Positions 30,375 through 39,237 are shown, counted from the stretch's first letter. The stretch is 42,295 bases of DNA from Bacteroides sp. (GCF_029057325.1 NZ_JAICZW010000150.1:1-42295); one strand, 5' to 3'. Made by a program: numbers and translations. Notes: a model not told the origin generated them from the sequence alone.

Positions 30375-33300
30375 TTAGAATGTAAGTTGTGCACCCACGG
30401 TGAATGAACGGGTAAATGGATAGATGTAACGGTCGATACCGGCGTTCAGCGGGCTGCTGGTAGAGAACTCGGGATCTACACCGGAGTAACCGGTGATGGT
30501 GAACAGGTTTTCACCGCTGACGTAGAAGCGAAGTTTCTCGATGTTGACCTTCTTCAGCAAAGCTTGTGGGAGCGAGTAGCCAATCTGTGCCTGGCGCAGA
30601 CGTACGAAGCTGCCGTTCTCCAGGAAGCGTTCGCTTTCGCGGGCATTGCCGTTGGGGTCGTTGTAAACCGGACGAGGGATGTCGGTATTGGTATGGTCGG
30701 GTCTCCAAGCGTCAGCTACGCTGCTCAGCATGTTGATAGGTGCGGTCATGGATTCATAGAAGAAACGGTTGCCGTTGTAAATCTTGTGGCCGAATACACC
30801 GCTCAGGCTGAACGAGAGGTCAAAACCTTTGTAAGAACCGGAGAAGTTGAGGTTGGTCTCGAATTTGGGAATTCCGGTACCACAGAAGTCTTTATCATCT
30901 TCGTCAATCACGCCATCGCCGTTCAAGTCCACGAAACGGATGTCTCCGGCTTTAGCATCCGGTTGCAGGCGGTTGCCGTTGGAGTTTACGTAAGCGGCGG
31001 CTTCGGCATCGCTCTGGAAGATACCTGCTGTGCGGTAGAGGTAGAAACCGCTGATGGGCTTTCCTTCTTTGGCGTAGGCAGGTACGTGGTCGGTATCGTA
31101 AATCAAGCCGGTAGAGGGAAGTGCCTGTCCCTTGTCGGCGAGTTCCACAACTTCGTTCTTTGTGGTAGATAAGTTGAAGCCGATGTTGTATTCGAAATCT
31201 TTCACTTTGTCGTTCCAGTTCAGTTCCAGTTCGACACCTTGGTTGCGAATCTTACCTACGTTCAGAATCGGGTTCTGATAACCGGCAGACGGAGAGAGGC
31301 GTTTGGTAATCAACAGGTCTTCAGTCTGGTTGATGTAGTAGTTCAAGGCACCGGTCAGCTTGTTGTTGAACATACCGAAATCGAATCCGATGTTCTTTGT
31401 ATCGGTAGTCTCCCATTTCAGGCCGCGGTTTTCCATCTCCCAGGATGCGGAGCCCGGCCAGGCGTTTCCACCCTGAATGTAACCACCTTCCCAACGGTTG
31501 TAGCTTGTAATCAAGGCTTGGAAGTCGTAGTATCCCAAAGCGTTCTCGTTGCCGAGGCGACCCCAGCTGACGCGGAACTTCAGGTTGTTGATGAAAAAGT
31601 CTTGTGGATAGAAGGCTTCCTGGCTGATTCTCCAACCCAAAGCCACAGAGGGGAAGCAACCCCAACGGTTGTCGGAACCGAATTTGGAAGAACCGTCGTA
31701 GCGCATGGTCGCTTGAACGAGGTAGCGGTTGTCGTAGTTGTAGTTGACACGACCGAAGAAAGAAGCGCGGTTGTATTCGTACTTGGAACCGCTGCCGGCG
31801 TATGTACCACCTGTACCGGCGTTGATGGTGCTGAAGTCGGGATCGAGGAAACCGGCTGCTTCGTCACGGGTGGCGAGGTTACCGTTATCGTCTATGTAGT
31901 ATTTGGTAGTCTTGCCGGTTACGTTCACGCCGTTTTCGGTATATTTGGTGGCGGTAATAGAAGAACCCACCATGGCGCTTACGCTGTGCTTGTCGAAGTC
32001 CTTGTTGAAGTTCAGCACGTTGTCAATCACCTGCTCTTCCCAATAGTAGGTGCTTTCACCGTGGTAGGGATAGAGCGTGCTGGGATTTTGTTCGTTAGAG
32101 AGGAAGTCGGGATAGTGTAGCGTGTAGCGGTAGTGTGTGCCACGGTAAGCGTAGCTGGTCTTGAAGTTGAGCCATGGAGCCAGTTTCACACCCAGTGATA
32201 CGTTGGCGTTGGTGTAGAAACGCTTGGTGGCGGCGTCGCGGAAGTGATGGTCGGCCATTACGTTGTTGTTGGCGGGCAGACCCAATGTCTGAGTCAGGGC
32301 GAAACCATACTTCTGGCTCTCGTCGTAAACGGGGAGCAACGGAGCCGTACCGTACATCTCGCGCAAGCTATACTGAGGCTGTTTGCTCTTGGTGTAGCGG
32401 AAGCTCAGGTTGGCATCGATGTCGAAGATGTATTTGTTCATGTGCATCTTCATGCGGGCGTTGTCCTGGCGGAACTGGTTGCCCAGGAAGATACCTTTAT
32501 CGTCGGCGTGGTTGTAAGAAACCGAGTATTGGGCTGTTTCGCCACCCCCGCGCACGCTGAACATATAGTTTTGTGAGAAACCGTTGCGCAGCATCAGGTC
32601 TTGCCAGTCGGTGTTGACACCGGTGTTGGTGGTGGCGTATGACGGGATGGTGGCGGCATCGTCGGGATATTGTGCGTTGTAGTTCTCGAACATGGCAAGG
32701 ATGGTCTTTTTGTACTGGTCGGAGTTTACCATTTCCAGCTTGTTGGCAACGCTTGTCATGCTGAGGTATGTATTGAAGTCGATGTGCGTCTCACCCTTCT
32801 TGCCGTTTTTGGTAGTGATGATGATGACACCGTTGGCGGCTACCGAACCGTAGATGGCTGCGGCTGCACCGTCTTTCAACACTTCCATGCTCTGGATGTC
32901 CTGCGGGTTCACGTTGTCGATGTCGCCGGGAAAACCGTCGATGATGTAGAGGGGTTCGTTGCTGCCGAACGACTTCACGCCACGGATTTTCACGGAAACG
33001 CCCGCACCGGCATTGCCACCCGACTTCATGATGTTGACACCGGCAATCTTGCCTTGCAGGGCTTCGGCGGGATTGGTCGTGGCACGCTTAGTCAACTCTT
33101 CGGTATCTACCGAAGTGATGGCTCCCGTCATGTCACTCTTCTTCATCGTACCATAGCCTACGACTACGACCTCGTCCAGCATCTCGGAATCATCTTTCAA
33201 AGCTACTTTGATGTTTTTCTGTCCGTTCAAGGCGATTTCTTGAGCCACGTAGCCCACGTATGAGACAATCATCGTGGCGTTTGCAGAGACGTTCAACGTG

Positions 33301-33506
33301 AAGTTACCGTCGATGTCGGTAATACATCCGTTGGTGGTTCCTTTTTCCAGCACACTGGCACCAATCAGCGCTTCTCCTTTGGTGTCGGTTACTGTACCGG
33401 TCAGTTGAATGGTTTGCGCCAAAGCACTGCTTAGCGACATCAGACAAACAAAGAGTAGGGTCAACAATGCTCTTTGCTTCGTGGAAATAAATGTAATTTT
33501 ACTCAT
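30375..33506 (-). CDS. SusC-like TonB-dependent outer-membrane receptor
   Basis: A 1043-residue outer-membrane importer. I chose the Met at 33506 (MSKITFISTKQRALLTLLF), which begins a good signal peptide; the 26 residues upstream in frame look non-coding. The regulatory-like domain runs GTVTDTKGEALIGASVLEKG to IVSYVGYVAQEI, then DEVVVVGYGTMKKSDMTGA, the plug (VKIRGVKSFGSNEPLYIIDG; AAAIYGSVAANGVIIITTK) and a barrel ending FTVGAQLTF. No N-terminal STN domain is present, so control through a FecR/sigma pair is unlikely. This fits the one-component SusR-like regulator upstream. Confidence 0.95.
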   Translation of the reverse strand: MSKITFISTKQRALLTLLFVCLMSLSSALAQTIQLTGTVTDTKGEALIGASVLEKGTTNGCITDIDGNFTLNVSANATMIVSYVGYVAQEIALNGQKNIKVALKDDSEMLDEVVVVGYGTMKKSDMTGAITSVDTEELTKRATTNPAEALQGKIAGVNIMKSGGNAGAGVSVKIRGVKSFGSNEPLYIIDGFPGDIDNVNPQDIQSMEVLKDGAAAAIYGSVAANGVIIITTKNGKKGETHIDFNTYLSMTSVANKLEMVNSDQYKKTILAMFENYNAQYPDDAATIPSYATTNTGVNTDWQDLMLRNGFSQNYMFSVRGGGETAQYSVSYNHADDKGIFLGNQFRQDNARMKMHMNKYIFDIDANLSFRYTKSKQPQYSLREMYGTAPLLPVYDESQKYGFALTQTLGLPANNNVMADHHFRDAATKRFYTNANVSLGVKLAPWLNFKTSYAYRGTHYRYTLHYPDFLSNEQNPSTLYPYHGESTYYWEEQVIDNVLNFNKDFDKHSVSAMVGSSITATKYTENGVNVTGKTTKYYIDDNGNLATRDEAAGFLDPDFSTINAGTGGTYAGSGSKYEYNRASFFGRVNYNYDNRYLVQATMRYDGSSKFGSDNRWGCFPSVALGWRISQEAFYPQDFFINNLKFRVSWGRLGNENALGYYDFQALITSYNRWEGGYIQGGNAWPGSASWEMENRGLKWETTDTKNIGFDFGMFNNKLTGALNYYINQTEDLLITKRLSPSAGYQNPILNVGKIRNQGVELELNWNDKVKDFEYNIGFNLSTTKNEVVELADKGQALPSTGLIYDTDHVPAYAKEGKPISGFYLYRTAGIFQSDAEAAAYVNSNGNRLQPDAKAGDIRFVDLNGDGVIDEDDKDFCGTGIPKFETNLNFSGSYKGFDLSFSLSGVFGHKIYNGNRFFYESMTAPINMLSSVADAWRPDHTNTDIPRPVYNDPNGNARESERFLENGSFVRLRQAQIGYSLPQALLKKVNIEKLRFYVSGENLFTITGYSGVDPEFSTSSPLNAGIDRYIYPFTRSFTVGAQLTF

Positions 33507-33592
33507 GTGTGATAAAGTTTTTTTAAGGTTTCTACTTTGTTTTTCACGACAGCAAAGAAAGTGCATTTGAGAGTAAGAACGCAAAAGAGAAC

Positions 33593-33698
33593 TATCTATA
33601 AAGTATCTACAAACTCCGTTCCCGGGGATTTCTTTTATCTACATGCTTTCTTGTAAATATGTGATATACAGCTTTTATGTAGCTTCGTACTATCTACA
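33593..33698 (-). promoter_or_regulatory. Four phased TATCTACA-type words, candidate operators
   Basis: TATCTATA at 33593 and TATCTACA at 33604, 33636 and 33691 (plus-strand reading) lie 90-190 bp upstream of the susC start. The spacings of 11, 32 and 55 bp are close to whole helical turns, placing the words on one face of the DNA. They are plausible binding sites for the SusR-like protein encoded next door. This function is inferred. Confidence 0.5.
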
Positions 33699-33741
33699 AG
33701 ACAACATTTCGGAAAGAAGGCAGACCGATGGCCGTATCACT

Positions 33742-33829
33742 CGAAAACATGGCTTGTTTCATCCGAAAACATGCTTTGTAGCGTCCGGAAACATGGCATG
33801 TTGTGTTGGTCAACTGCCTATGTTATCCG
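33742..33829. repeat. Four 22-bp tandem units, ACATGGCATGT core
   Basis: Three clear 22-bp units start at 33742, 33764 and 33786, and a degenerate fourth at 33808. Each clear unit begins CGAAAACATG or CGGAAACATG and centres on a dyad of the form AAACATG-G-CATGTTT. The array ends 22 bp before the stop codon of the regulator gene. Confidence 0.82.
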
Positions 33830-33851
33830 GCCGAAGTGGATAGCCGCTTCA

Positions 33852-35474
33852 TCAGATGCTTTGCAGATATTCCGTCAAATCTTCTTCGGGGGCAAGGTTG
33901 AGGGCCTTGCGCAGCCGGTAGCGGTTCATGTTGATGGTCTTGGGGGTGGTGCCGGTTATCATGGAAATCTCCTTGGTGGAGAGGTTGACGCGGAGCAGCG
34001 TGGCGAGGTGCTTTTCACCTTGTGTCAGGTTGGGATGTTTCTGCATGAGTCTTTCCAAAAACTCTTTGCTCTTCCCTTCGATGTTCAGCAGCAGGGCGCT
34101 GTTGGTCTTGTCGCCGCTTTGATACTGGCTGATGAAGGCGTTTACCTTTTTCAGGTGGGGGACGAGTGACTGGCTATCCATCTTGTAACCCTCCTTTATC
34201 ATTTCACGTATCTTATCCAGCAGTTCGTTCCGGCTTCTCAGGAAGACGGCGAAGCTGGTCACTTCCTGGCGGCTGTTGTCGAGGGCGCTTTGCACGTTTT
34301 GCAGTTCCTGCGCTTGCCGTTGCAGCTTCAGTTCCGACACTTCGCGCTCCGACAGCTCCAGTTGATAGCGCGTCTCCACCAGTTGCAGGTCTTTCCGGCG
34401 TTTGTACCATATATAGATGAAGATGCAGGAGGCGAGCACCAGCATCAGCACACAACCCAGCAGCCACAGGTTGCGTTTCAGCAGCTCTATCTTGTAGTCC
34501 TGTTCCTGCATTTCGGTGGCATGCTTCTGGTCTTGCAGCCTTTTGTAGGATATTTCCTGCTCGATGTTGCGCAGTTTGTTGCTGCTTTGCAACGCGGTGC
34601 TCAGGTTGTACATCTTGTTCAGGTACTTGTATGCCTGGTTGTAGTCGCCGATGGCGGCATAGACCATAGACAAGTATTCGTAGTTGTCGCAAATCAGTTC
34701 GCGGGCACCGATGTCGTAGGCATATTCGTAGGCTTTTTGCAAGGCTTCCAATGCTTGGACGTATCGTTTGCCGTAGTAGTACTGCTTTCCCATGTTGTTG
34801 TAGTTCTCTCCGAGCGACCATTGCGCTTCCAGGTGCTTGTTGATGGTGATGGCTTCCTGGATAAGGGTCAGTTTCTCTTCCGTGTCCCCTTCATACAGGC
34901 ACAGGTTGTTCAGGTTGGCGGCTATCCCTTTCAGGTCTCGTTGTGCGCGGTTGATGGCCAATGCCCGGCGGAAGAAGCGGTCGGCAACGGCGGACTCGTT
35001 CATGAAAAGGTGTGTCACGCCGCGTTGGTTGTAGCAGTCGGCAATGGAGGTGGAGTCGCCGATGGCCTTGAAGATGGAGGTTGCCTTGTCGTTCAGTTCG
35101 ATGGCTTTGTTGTGGTCGCCCAGTTTGGTATAGATGCGTCCCATCAGGGCATAGAGTTGCGCTTTTTGTTGTTTGTTGGCAGGAGCTATGTACTTTTCCG
35201 CATCGTAGAGGTGCTTGATGCTGACGTCGAAGTTGCCCAGCAGTTGCTCTGCGTGGCAGTAGAGCAGCATGGCCCGTACGCGGCTCTCGTCCGATGCGTT
35301 TTCCGGTAGCAGGGCTTCGGCTTGGGCGGCATAGAAAGAAGCCTGTTTCGGATTGTTGTACAGGTCTTTTTGGGCTTGTTCAATCAGCGTTTCGATTGAT
35401 TGGGTGTTTTGCGCTTGAAGCAGGCTGACCGGCATCAACCAGCAGGCAAGCAGCAGATACATCACATTTTTCAT
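33852..35474 (-). CDS. SusR-like membrane regulator with TPRs and LuxR-type HTH
   Basis: A 540-residue single-protein sensor and activator. An N-terminal signal (residues 1-22) leads into about seven TPR-like repeats (25-300, for example NKAIELNDKATSIFKAIGD), predicted periplasmic. One membrane helix (about 336-356, WLLGCVLMLVLASCIFIYIW) follows, then a cytoplasmic coiled coil (362-400) and a C-terminal LuxR-type helix-turn-helix (about 482-530, with LSTKEISMITGTTPKTINMN). Length and layout match SusR, the activator of the starch-utilization genes in B. thetaiotaomicron. It is encoded just upstream of susC in the same direction, so the susCD genes are its likely targets. The inducing sugar is unknown. 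Confidence 0.85.
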   Translation of the reverse strand: MKNVMYLLLACWLMPVSLLQAQNTQSIETLIEQAQKDLYNNPKQASFYAAQAEALLPENASDESRVRAMLLYCHAEQLLGNFDVSIKHLYDAEKYIAPANKQQKAQLYALMGRIYTKLGDHNKAIELNDKATSIFKAIGDSTSIADCYNQRGVTHLFMNESAVADRFFRRALAINRAQRDLKGIAANLNNLCLYEGDTEEKLTLIQEAITINKHLEAQWSLGENYNNMGKQYYYGKRYVQALEALQKAYEYAYDIGARELICDNYEYLSMVYAAIGDYNQAYKYLNKMYNLSTALQSSNKLRNIEQEISYKRLQDQKHATEMQEQDYKIELLKRNLWLLGCVLMLVLASCIFIYIWYKRRKDLQLVETRYQLELSEREVSELKLQRQAQELQNVQSALDNSRQEVTSFAVFLRSRNELLDKIREMIKEGYKMDSQSLVPHLKKVNAFISQYQSGDKTNSALLLNIEGKSKEFLERLMQKHPNLTQGEKHLATLLRVNLSTKEISMITGTTPKTINMNRYRLRKALNLAPEEDLTEYLQSI

Positions 35475-35493
35475 AGGGTCTCCTTTATGTCTG

Positions 35494-35501
35494 CAAATTT
35501 A
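35494..35501 (-). promoter_or_regulatory. -7 box for the SusR-like gene
   Basis: On the minus strand TAAATTTG matches TAnnTTTG and lies 20 bp before the start codon; an AAAGGAGA ribosome-binding-like run is also present just before the ATG. No good -33 box is seen. Confidence 0.45.
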
Positions 35502-35541
35502 ATTATTTCTTCTTAAAAGTCAGGTTTCTTCCAAAAAGATT

Positions 35542-35549
35542 TATCTTTG
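35542..35549 (+). promoter_or_regulatory. -7 box for rnhB
   Basis: TATCTTTG is an exact -7 match facing rnhB, divergent from the box for the SusR-like gene 40 bp away. The leader, about 85 nt, would contain the palindromic repeat at 35571-35632. Confidence 0.5.
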
Positions 35550-35570
35550 CGCCCGCGACTCTTTATGGGA

Positions 35571-35632
35571 GGAAGTTATCGGGAGTCAAAAAAACAATCG
35601 TTTTGCGGAGTATCGGCCGATAACTCCTTAAA
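35571..35632. repeat. Dispersed GGAGTTA repeat, copy 3 (partial, palindromic)
   Basis: GGAAGTTATCGGGAGT at 35571-35586 is the outer part of the element at 36501-36563 in opposite orientation. CCGATAACTCC at 35617-35627 is its near complement, so this copy forms a hairpin in the rnhB leader. Confidence 0.65.
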
Positions 35633-35643
35633 AAAGAATATAT

Positions 35644-36249
35644 ATGCTATTACCTTATTTGAATAAAGACCTGATAGAAGCCGGTTGCGACGAGGCGGGA
35701 CGCGGCTGTCTGGCGGGTGCGGTCTATGCCGCCGCCGTTATCCTGCCCAAAAACTTCGAGAACGAACTGCTGAACGACTCCAAACAACTGACGGAGAAGC
35801 AGCGCTATGCCTTGCGTGAGGTGATTGAGAAAGAGGCTTTGGCGTGGGCGGTAGGCATCGTCTCTCCCGAAGAGATAGACGAAATCAACATCCTCAACGC
35901 CTCTTTCCTGGCCATGCACCGTGCCATCGACCAATTACAGATGCGTCCCCAGCATCTGCTCATCGACGGAAACCGGTTCAAGAAGTACCGGGACCTGACT
36001 CACACCACCGTGGTGAAGGGCGACGGCAAGTATCTTTCCATCGCCGCCGCCTCCATTCTTGCCAAAACCTATCGCGACGACTACATGAACCGCCTGCATG
36101 CGGAGTATCCCCGCTATGATTGGAATAGCAACAAAGGCTATCCCACCAAGAAGCATCGTGCGGCCATTGCGGAATACGGCACCACACCCTATCATCGGAT
36201 GACGTTCAATCTGTTGGGGGACGGGCAGCTGACGCTGGATTTCGGATAA
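35644..36249 (+). CDS. rnhB: Ribonuclease HII
   Basis: A 201-residue enzyme that cuts the RNA strand of RNA-DNA hybrids and removes single ribonucleotides from DNA. The catalytic DEAGRG motif (Asp16, Glu17) is present, as are [18 protein letters not shown] (third acidic residue), [21 protein letters not shown] and the tail [11 protein letters not shown]. The length is normal. A small hairpin follows the stop. Confidence 0.96.
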   Translation: MLLPYLNKDLIEAGCDEAGRGCLAGAVYAAAVILPKNFENELLNDSKQLTEKQRYALREVIEKEALAWAVGIVSPEEIDEINILNASFLAMHRAIDQLQMRPQHLLIDGNRFKKYRDLTHTTVVKGDGKYLSIAAASILAKTYRDDYMNRLHAEYPRYDWNSNKGYPTKKHRAAIAEYGTTPYHRMTFNLLGDGQLTLDFG

Positions 36250-36251
36250 GG

Positions 36252-36274
36252 CCTCTCTCTTCTTTAGAGAGAGG
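36252..36274 (+). terminator. Hairpin after rnhB
   Basis: CCTCTCTCT (36252-36260) pairs with AGAGAGAGG (36266-36274) around a 5-nt loop, directly after the rnhB stop. No U run follows, so termination strength is uncertain. Confidence 0.45.
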
Positions 36275-36328
36275 ATATAAATGAAGGTATGTTTTAATGT
36301 ATTGATTATCAGCGTTGAATAGGTGGCC

Positions 36329-36416
36329 TGACAGACACTTGTGTTCAACGTGACAAACACTTGTGTCTGTCACGTCAGACACTGGACTTCTGGAAGACAG
36401 ACACAAGTGTCTGTCA
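36329..36416. repeat. Four 22-bp tandem units, ACACTTGTGT core
   Basis: Units of 22 bp start at 36329, 36351, 36373 and 36395. Units two and four are near-perfect palindromes over almost the whole 22 bp, with cores ACACTTGTGT and ACACAAGTGT between TGACA/AGACA and TGTCA ends. Unit one is a half-diverged copy and unit three is the most degenerate. Confidence 0.85.
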
Positions 36417-36500
36417 AGTCGGGAAATAATGGGGTGGTTTTTGCCGGAAATTTGATGAAGCCGCCCGGCCGATCGTTGCCTTGTTTAAACAGAAGTACCG

Positions 36501-36563
36501 GCTTTTAACTCCTAAGCCGACTTGTCGGCTGATAACTCCTTTTAACTCCCGATAACTTCCTAA
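36501..36563. repeat. Dispersed GGAGTTA repeat, copy 2 (full)
   Basis: The element runs CTTTTAACTCCTAAG, then the perfect small hairpin GCCGACTTGTCGGC (36516-36529), then GATAACTCC, TTTTAACTCC and CGATAACTTCC. Its reverse complement aligns almost base for base with 2901-2957. Confidence 0.82.
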
Positions 36564-36611
36564 ATAGAATATAAATCCCTTGAATCAGTACGCTTTAACC
36601 GCTCTTTTTTG

Positions 36612-36619
36612 TACCTTTG
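36612..36619 (+). promoter_or_regulatory. -7 box for gpmI
   Basis: TACCTTTG matches TAnnTTTG and lies about 80 bp before the ATG at 36698. The -33 region has no clear TTTG. Confidence 0.5.
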
Positions 36620-36697
36620 CCGCATGATTCGAACTCTTTCCCCGTGGAAGCGTTTCTGTCATGGAAAAAGATTGTACAATTTAATTCGATTAATAGT

Positions 36698-38212
36698 ATG
36701 GCAAAGAAAGCTCTTTTAATGATTCTCGATGGTTGGGGTTGTGGCGACCATCAGAAAGACGATGTGATTTTCAATACACCGACTCCCTATTGGGACAGCC
36801 TGTTGGCTGACTATCCGCATTCGCAGCTTCAGGCAAGCGGCGAGAACGTAGGTTTGCCCGACGGCCAGATGGGAAACTCCGAAGTAGGCCACCTCAATAT
36901 CGGTGCCGGACGTATCGTCTATCAGGACTTGGTGAAAATCAACCGTGCCTGCGCCGACGGAAGCATTCTGAAGAACAAGGAAATCGTTTCCGCTTTCTCG
37001 TATGCGAAGCAGAACGGCAAGAACATCCACTTCATGGGGTTGACCAGCAACGGTGGTGTGCACAGCTCTTTCGACCACTTGTTCAAACTCTGCGACATCG
37101 CCAAAGAGTATGGCATCGAGAATACGTTCATCCACTGCTTCATGGACGGTCGTGATACCGACCCGAAAAGCGGTAAGGGATTCATCGAGCAACTGACCGC
37201 ACATTGTGCGCAGTCGGCCGGCAAGATTGCCTCCATCGTAGGACGCTTCTATGCCATGGATCGCGACAAGCGTTGGGAACGTGTGAAGGTTGCCTACGAT
37301 CTGCTGGTGAACGGCGAAGGAAAGGTGGCTACCGATATGGTGCAGGCCATGCAGGAATCTTACGACGAGGGTGTGACAGACGAGTTCATCAAACCGATTG
37401 TGAACGGTGGATTCGACGGCACCATCAAGGAAGGCGATGTAGTCATCTTCTTCAACTACCGCAACGACCGTGCCAAAGAGCTGACCATCGTCCTGACTCA
37501 ACAAGATATGCCGGAACAGGGCATGAACACCATCCCCGGCTTGCAGTACTACTGCATGACTCCCTACGATGCCAGCTTTACGGGTGTCCACATCCTCTTC
37601 GACAAAGAGAACGTGCAGAACACGCTGGGCGAATATCTTGCGGCCAACGGCAAGACACAGCTGCACATTGCCGAGACGGAGAAGTATGCGCACGTCACCT
37701 TCTTCTTCAACGGTGGCCGCGAAACTCCCTACGATGCCGAAGAGCGCATCCTCGTTCCCTCTCCGAAGGTTGCCACTTACGACCTGAAGCCGGAAATGAG
37801 CGCTTACGAAGTGAAGGACAAGCTGGTGGAAGCCATCCGTACGCAGAAGTTCGACTTCATCGTGGTGAACTATGCCAACGGTGACATGGTGGGACATACC
37901 GGCGTTTATGAAGCTATAGAAAAGGCCGTGAAAGCCATCGACGATTGCGTGAAGGAGACAGTAGAGGCCGCCAAAGCCAACGACTACGAAGTCATCATCA
38001 TTGCCGACCACGGCAATGCCGACCACGCCCTGAACGCCGACGGCACTCCGAACACCGCCCACTCCCTGAACCCCGTTCCGTTTGTTTACGTGACGGCAAA
38101 CAAGGATGCCAAGGTCGAGAACGGTGTACTGGCCGATGTAGCTCCTTCTATCCTGCATATCCTGGGTATGAAACAGCCGGAGGAGATGACGGGTAAAGAT
38201 CTGATAAATTGA
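36698..38212 (+). CDS. gpmI: Cofactor-independent phosphoglycerate mutase
   Basis: A 504-residue glycolytic enzyme interconverting 3- and 2-phosphoglycerate without bisphosphoglycerate. The alkaline-phosphatase-like metal core is complete: [10 protein letters not shown] at the N-terminus, catalytic Ser61 in [56 protein letters not shown], and [10 protein letters not shown] near the C-terminus. I chose ATG 36698 because [12 protein letters not shown] is the family N-terminus. The next gene starts 17 bp downstream through an AATTAAG-type repeat. Confidence 0.97.
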   Translation: MAKKALLMILDGWGCGDHQKDDVIFNTPTPYWDSLLADYPHSQLQASGENVGLPDGQMGNSEVGHLNIGAGRIVYQDLVKINRACADGSILKNKEIVSAFSYAKQNGKNIHFMGLTSNGGVHSSFDHLFKLCDIAKEYGIENTFIHCFMDGRDTDPKSGKGFIEQLTAHCAQSAGKIASIVGRFYAMDRDKRWERVKVAYDLLVNGEGKVATDMVQAMQESYDEGVTDEFIKPIVNGGFDGTIKEGDVVIFFNYRNDRAKELTIVLTQQDMPEQGMNTIPGLQYYCMTPYDASFTGVHILFDKENVQNTLGEYLAANGKTQLHIAETEKYAHVTFFFNGGRETPYDAEERILVPSPKVATYDLKPEMSAYEVKDKLVEAIRTQKFDFIVVNYANGDMVGHTGVYEAIEKAVKAIDDCVKETVEAAKANDYEVIIIADHGNADHALNADGTPNTAHSLNPVPFVYVTANKDAKVENGVLADVAPSILHILGMKQPEEMTGKDLIN

Positions 38213-38650
38213 GAATTAAGAATTAAAAAATGATAGCAGAGGATAACCCTATCCAAGCTAAATCGTATGCGTTTGCTATTCGTATAGTAAACGCATACAA
38301 GTTTTTGGTGGGTACGCAAAAAGAGTTTGTCCTATCTAAACAGGTGCTTCGAAGTGGCACAGCTATTGGGGCATTGGTGGCAGAAGCGCATCATGCGCAA
38401 AGCGGTGCAGATTTCTTAAACAAAATGAATATTGCTTTGAAAGAAGTAAGCGAGACCTCTTATTGGCTTTCTTTGCTGAAAGACACTCATTACATAGAAG
38501 AAAGTACCTATTGTTCCATTTCCGCAGATTGCAATGAATTAATAGCTTTACTAGTCAGTATAGTCAAGCCAATGAAAAAGTCCTTAAATAAATGAATGTT
38601 TAGTTGTTTGGCAGGAACATTTATTTCTTAATTTTCAATTTTTAATTTAA
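38211..38650. repeat. Spacer repeat arms flanking the four-helix-bundle gene
   Basis: GAGAATTAAGAATTAAAAAA at 38211-38230 overlaps the gpmI stop, and a complementary TTCTTAATTTTCAATTTTTA run lies at 38625-38644. They are the same word family as the sufB-sufC hairpin, but here a 366-bp gene sits between the arms. Confidence 0.6.
38230..38595 (+). CDS. Four-helix-bundle protein (S23/Avd-like)
   Basis: A 121-residue, largely helical protein. It has the pattern of the four-helix-bundle family related to proteins encoded in 23S rRNA intervening sequences and to Avd proteins of diversity-generating retroelements: KSYAFAIRIVNAYKFL, QVLRSGTAIGALVAEAHHAQ, DFLNKMNIALKEVSETSYWL and CNELIALLVSIVKPMKK. 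The conserved RSGTAIGA-EA turn is intact. No reverse transcriptase or variable repeat is nearby, so there is no retroelement here. The cellular role is unknown. It is more AT-rich than gpmI and is set between the arms of a spacer repeat, which suggests later insertion. Confidence 0.88.
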   Translation: MIAEDNPIQAKSYAFAIRIVNAYKFLVGTQKEFVLSKQVLRSGTAIGALVAEAHHAQSGADFLNKMNIALKEVSETSYWLSLLKDTHYIEESTYCSISADCNELIALLVSIVKPMKKSLNK

Positions 38651-38655
38651 TAAGT

Positions 38656-39237
38656 ATGATTCAGATAGATGATGTTGTAATCTCGCTCGACGTGTTGCGC
38701 GAGAAATTCCTTTGTAACCTGGATGCCTGCAAAGGCGAATGTTGCATTGAGGGAGATGCCGGTGCTCCGGTGGAGTTGGACGAGGTGGAAAAGCTGGAAG
38801 AAGTGCTTCCGCAGATTTGGGATGACCTTTCTCTCGAAGCCCGTGCCGTAATCGAAAAACAGGGTGTTGTTTATACCGATTGTGAAGGAGATCTGGTGAC
38901 CTCCATTGTCAACAACAAAGATTGTGTCTTTACTTGCTACGATGAGAAAGGCTGCTGCTATTGCGCCATTGAAAAGGCTTATCGGGAAGGGCGGATCGGT
39001 TTCTACAAGCCTGTGTCCTGTCACCTCTATCCGGTAAGGGTAGGGGATTACGGACCTTACAAGGCGGTGAACTACCATCGCTGGGATGTTTGCAAGGCTG
39101 CCGTGTTCTTAGGCCAGAAGGAAAACGTACCTGTATATAAGTTCCTGAAAGAACCGCTTATCCGCAAGTTCGGTGAAGAGTGGTATGCGGAACTGGAGAT
39201 TGCAGCGGAGGAGTTGAGGAAACAAGGGATGCTGTGA
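38656..39237 (+). CDS. DUF3109 / YkgJ-like cysteine-cluster protein
   Basis: A 193-residue cytoplasmic protein rich in cysteines that probably bind a metal or Fe-S cluster. Clusters are seen in FLCNLDACKGECCIEGDAGAP, NKDCVFTCYDEKGCCYCAIE, KPVSCHLYPVRV and RWDVCKAA, the arrangement of the DUF3109 family (UPF0153-like zinc/iron chelating). No enzymatic role is established for the family. It probably shares a transcript with gpmI and the four-helix-bundle gene. Confidence 0.9.
   Translation: MIQIDDVVISLDVLREKFLCNLDACKGECCIEGDAGAPVELDEVEKLEEVLPQIWDDLSLEARAVIEKQGVVYTDCEGDLVTSIVNNKDCVFTCYDEKGCCYCAIEKAYREGRIGFYKPVSCHLYPVRVGDYGPYKAVNYHRWDVCKAAVFLGQKENVPVYKFLKEPLIRKFGEEWYAELEIAAEELRKQGML

Larger units (their letters stand above)
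33507..33851. other. Control region between the regulator gene and susC
   Basis: This 345-base gap holds four phased TATCTA-type words (33593-33698) and a 22-bp-unit array (33742-33829). No exact TAnnTTTG box is seen on the minus strand ahead of susC, which would fit an activator-dependent promoter. No gene is seen. Confidence 0.55.
36250..36697. other. Repeat-rich spacer between rnhB and gpmI
   Basis: This 448-base gap holds a hairpin (36252-36274), a four-unit 22-bp array (36329-36416), a full GGAGTTA repeat (36501-36563) and a -7 box (36612-36619). The gpmI frame is open upstream to 36617, but only from a TTG inside the promoter. No separate gene is seen. Confidence 0.6.

Noticed and set aside
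36617-36697. N-terminal extension of gpmI from a TTG
   Set aside because: It would start inside the -7 box; the family N-terminus begins at the ATG at 36698.
36716-38158. A 480-codon minus-strand frame opposite gpmI
   Set aside because: It covers a gene with all catalytic motifs and lacks any protein-like features of its own.
38230-38595. A ribosomal protein S23 or a diversity-generating retroelement accessory gene
   Set aside because: The family name S23 is historical; the gene is not within rRNA, and no reverse transcriptase or template/variable repeat is nearby.
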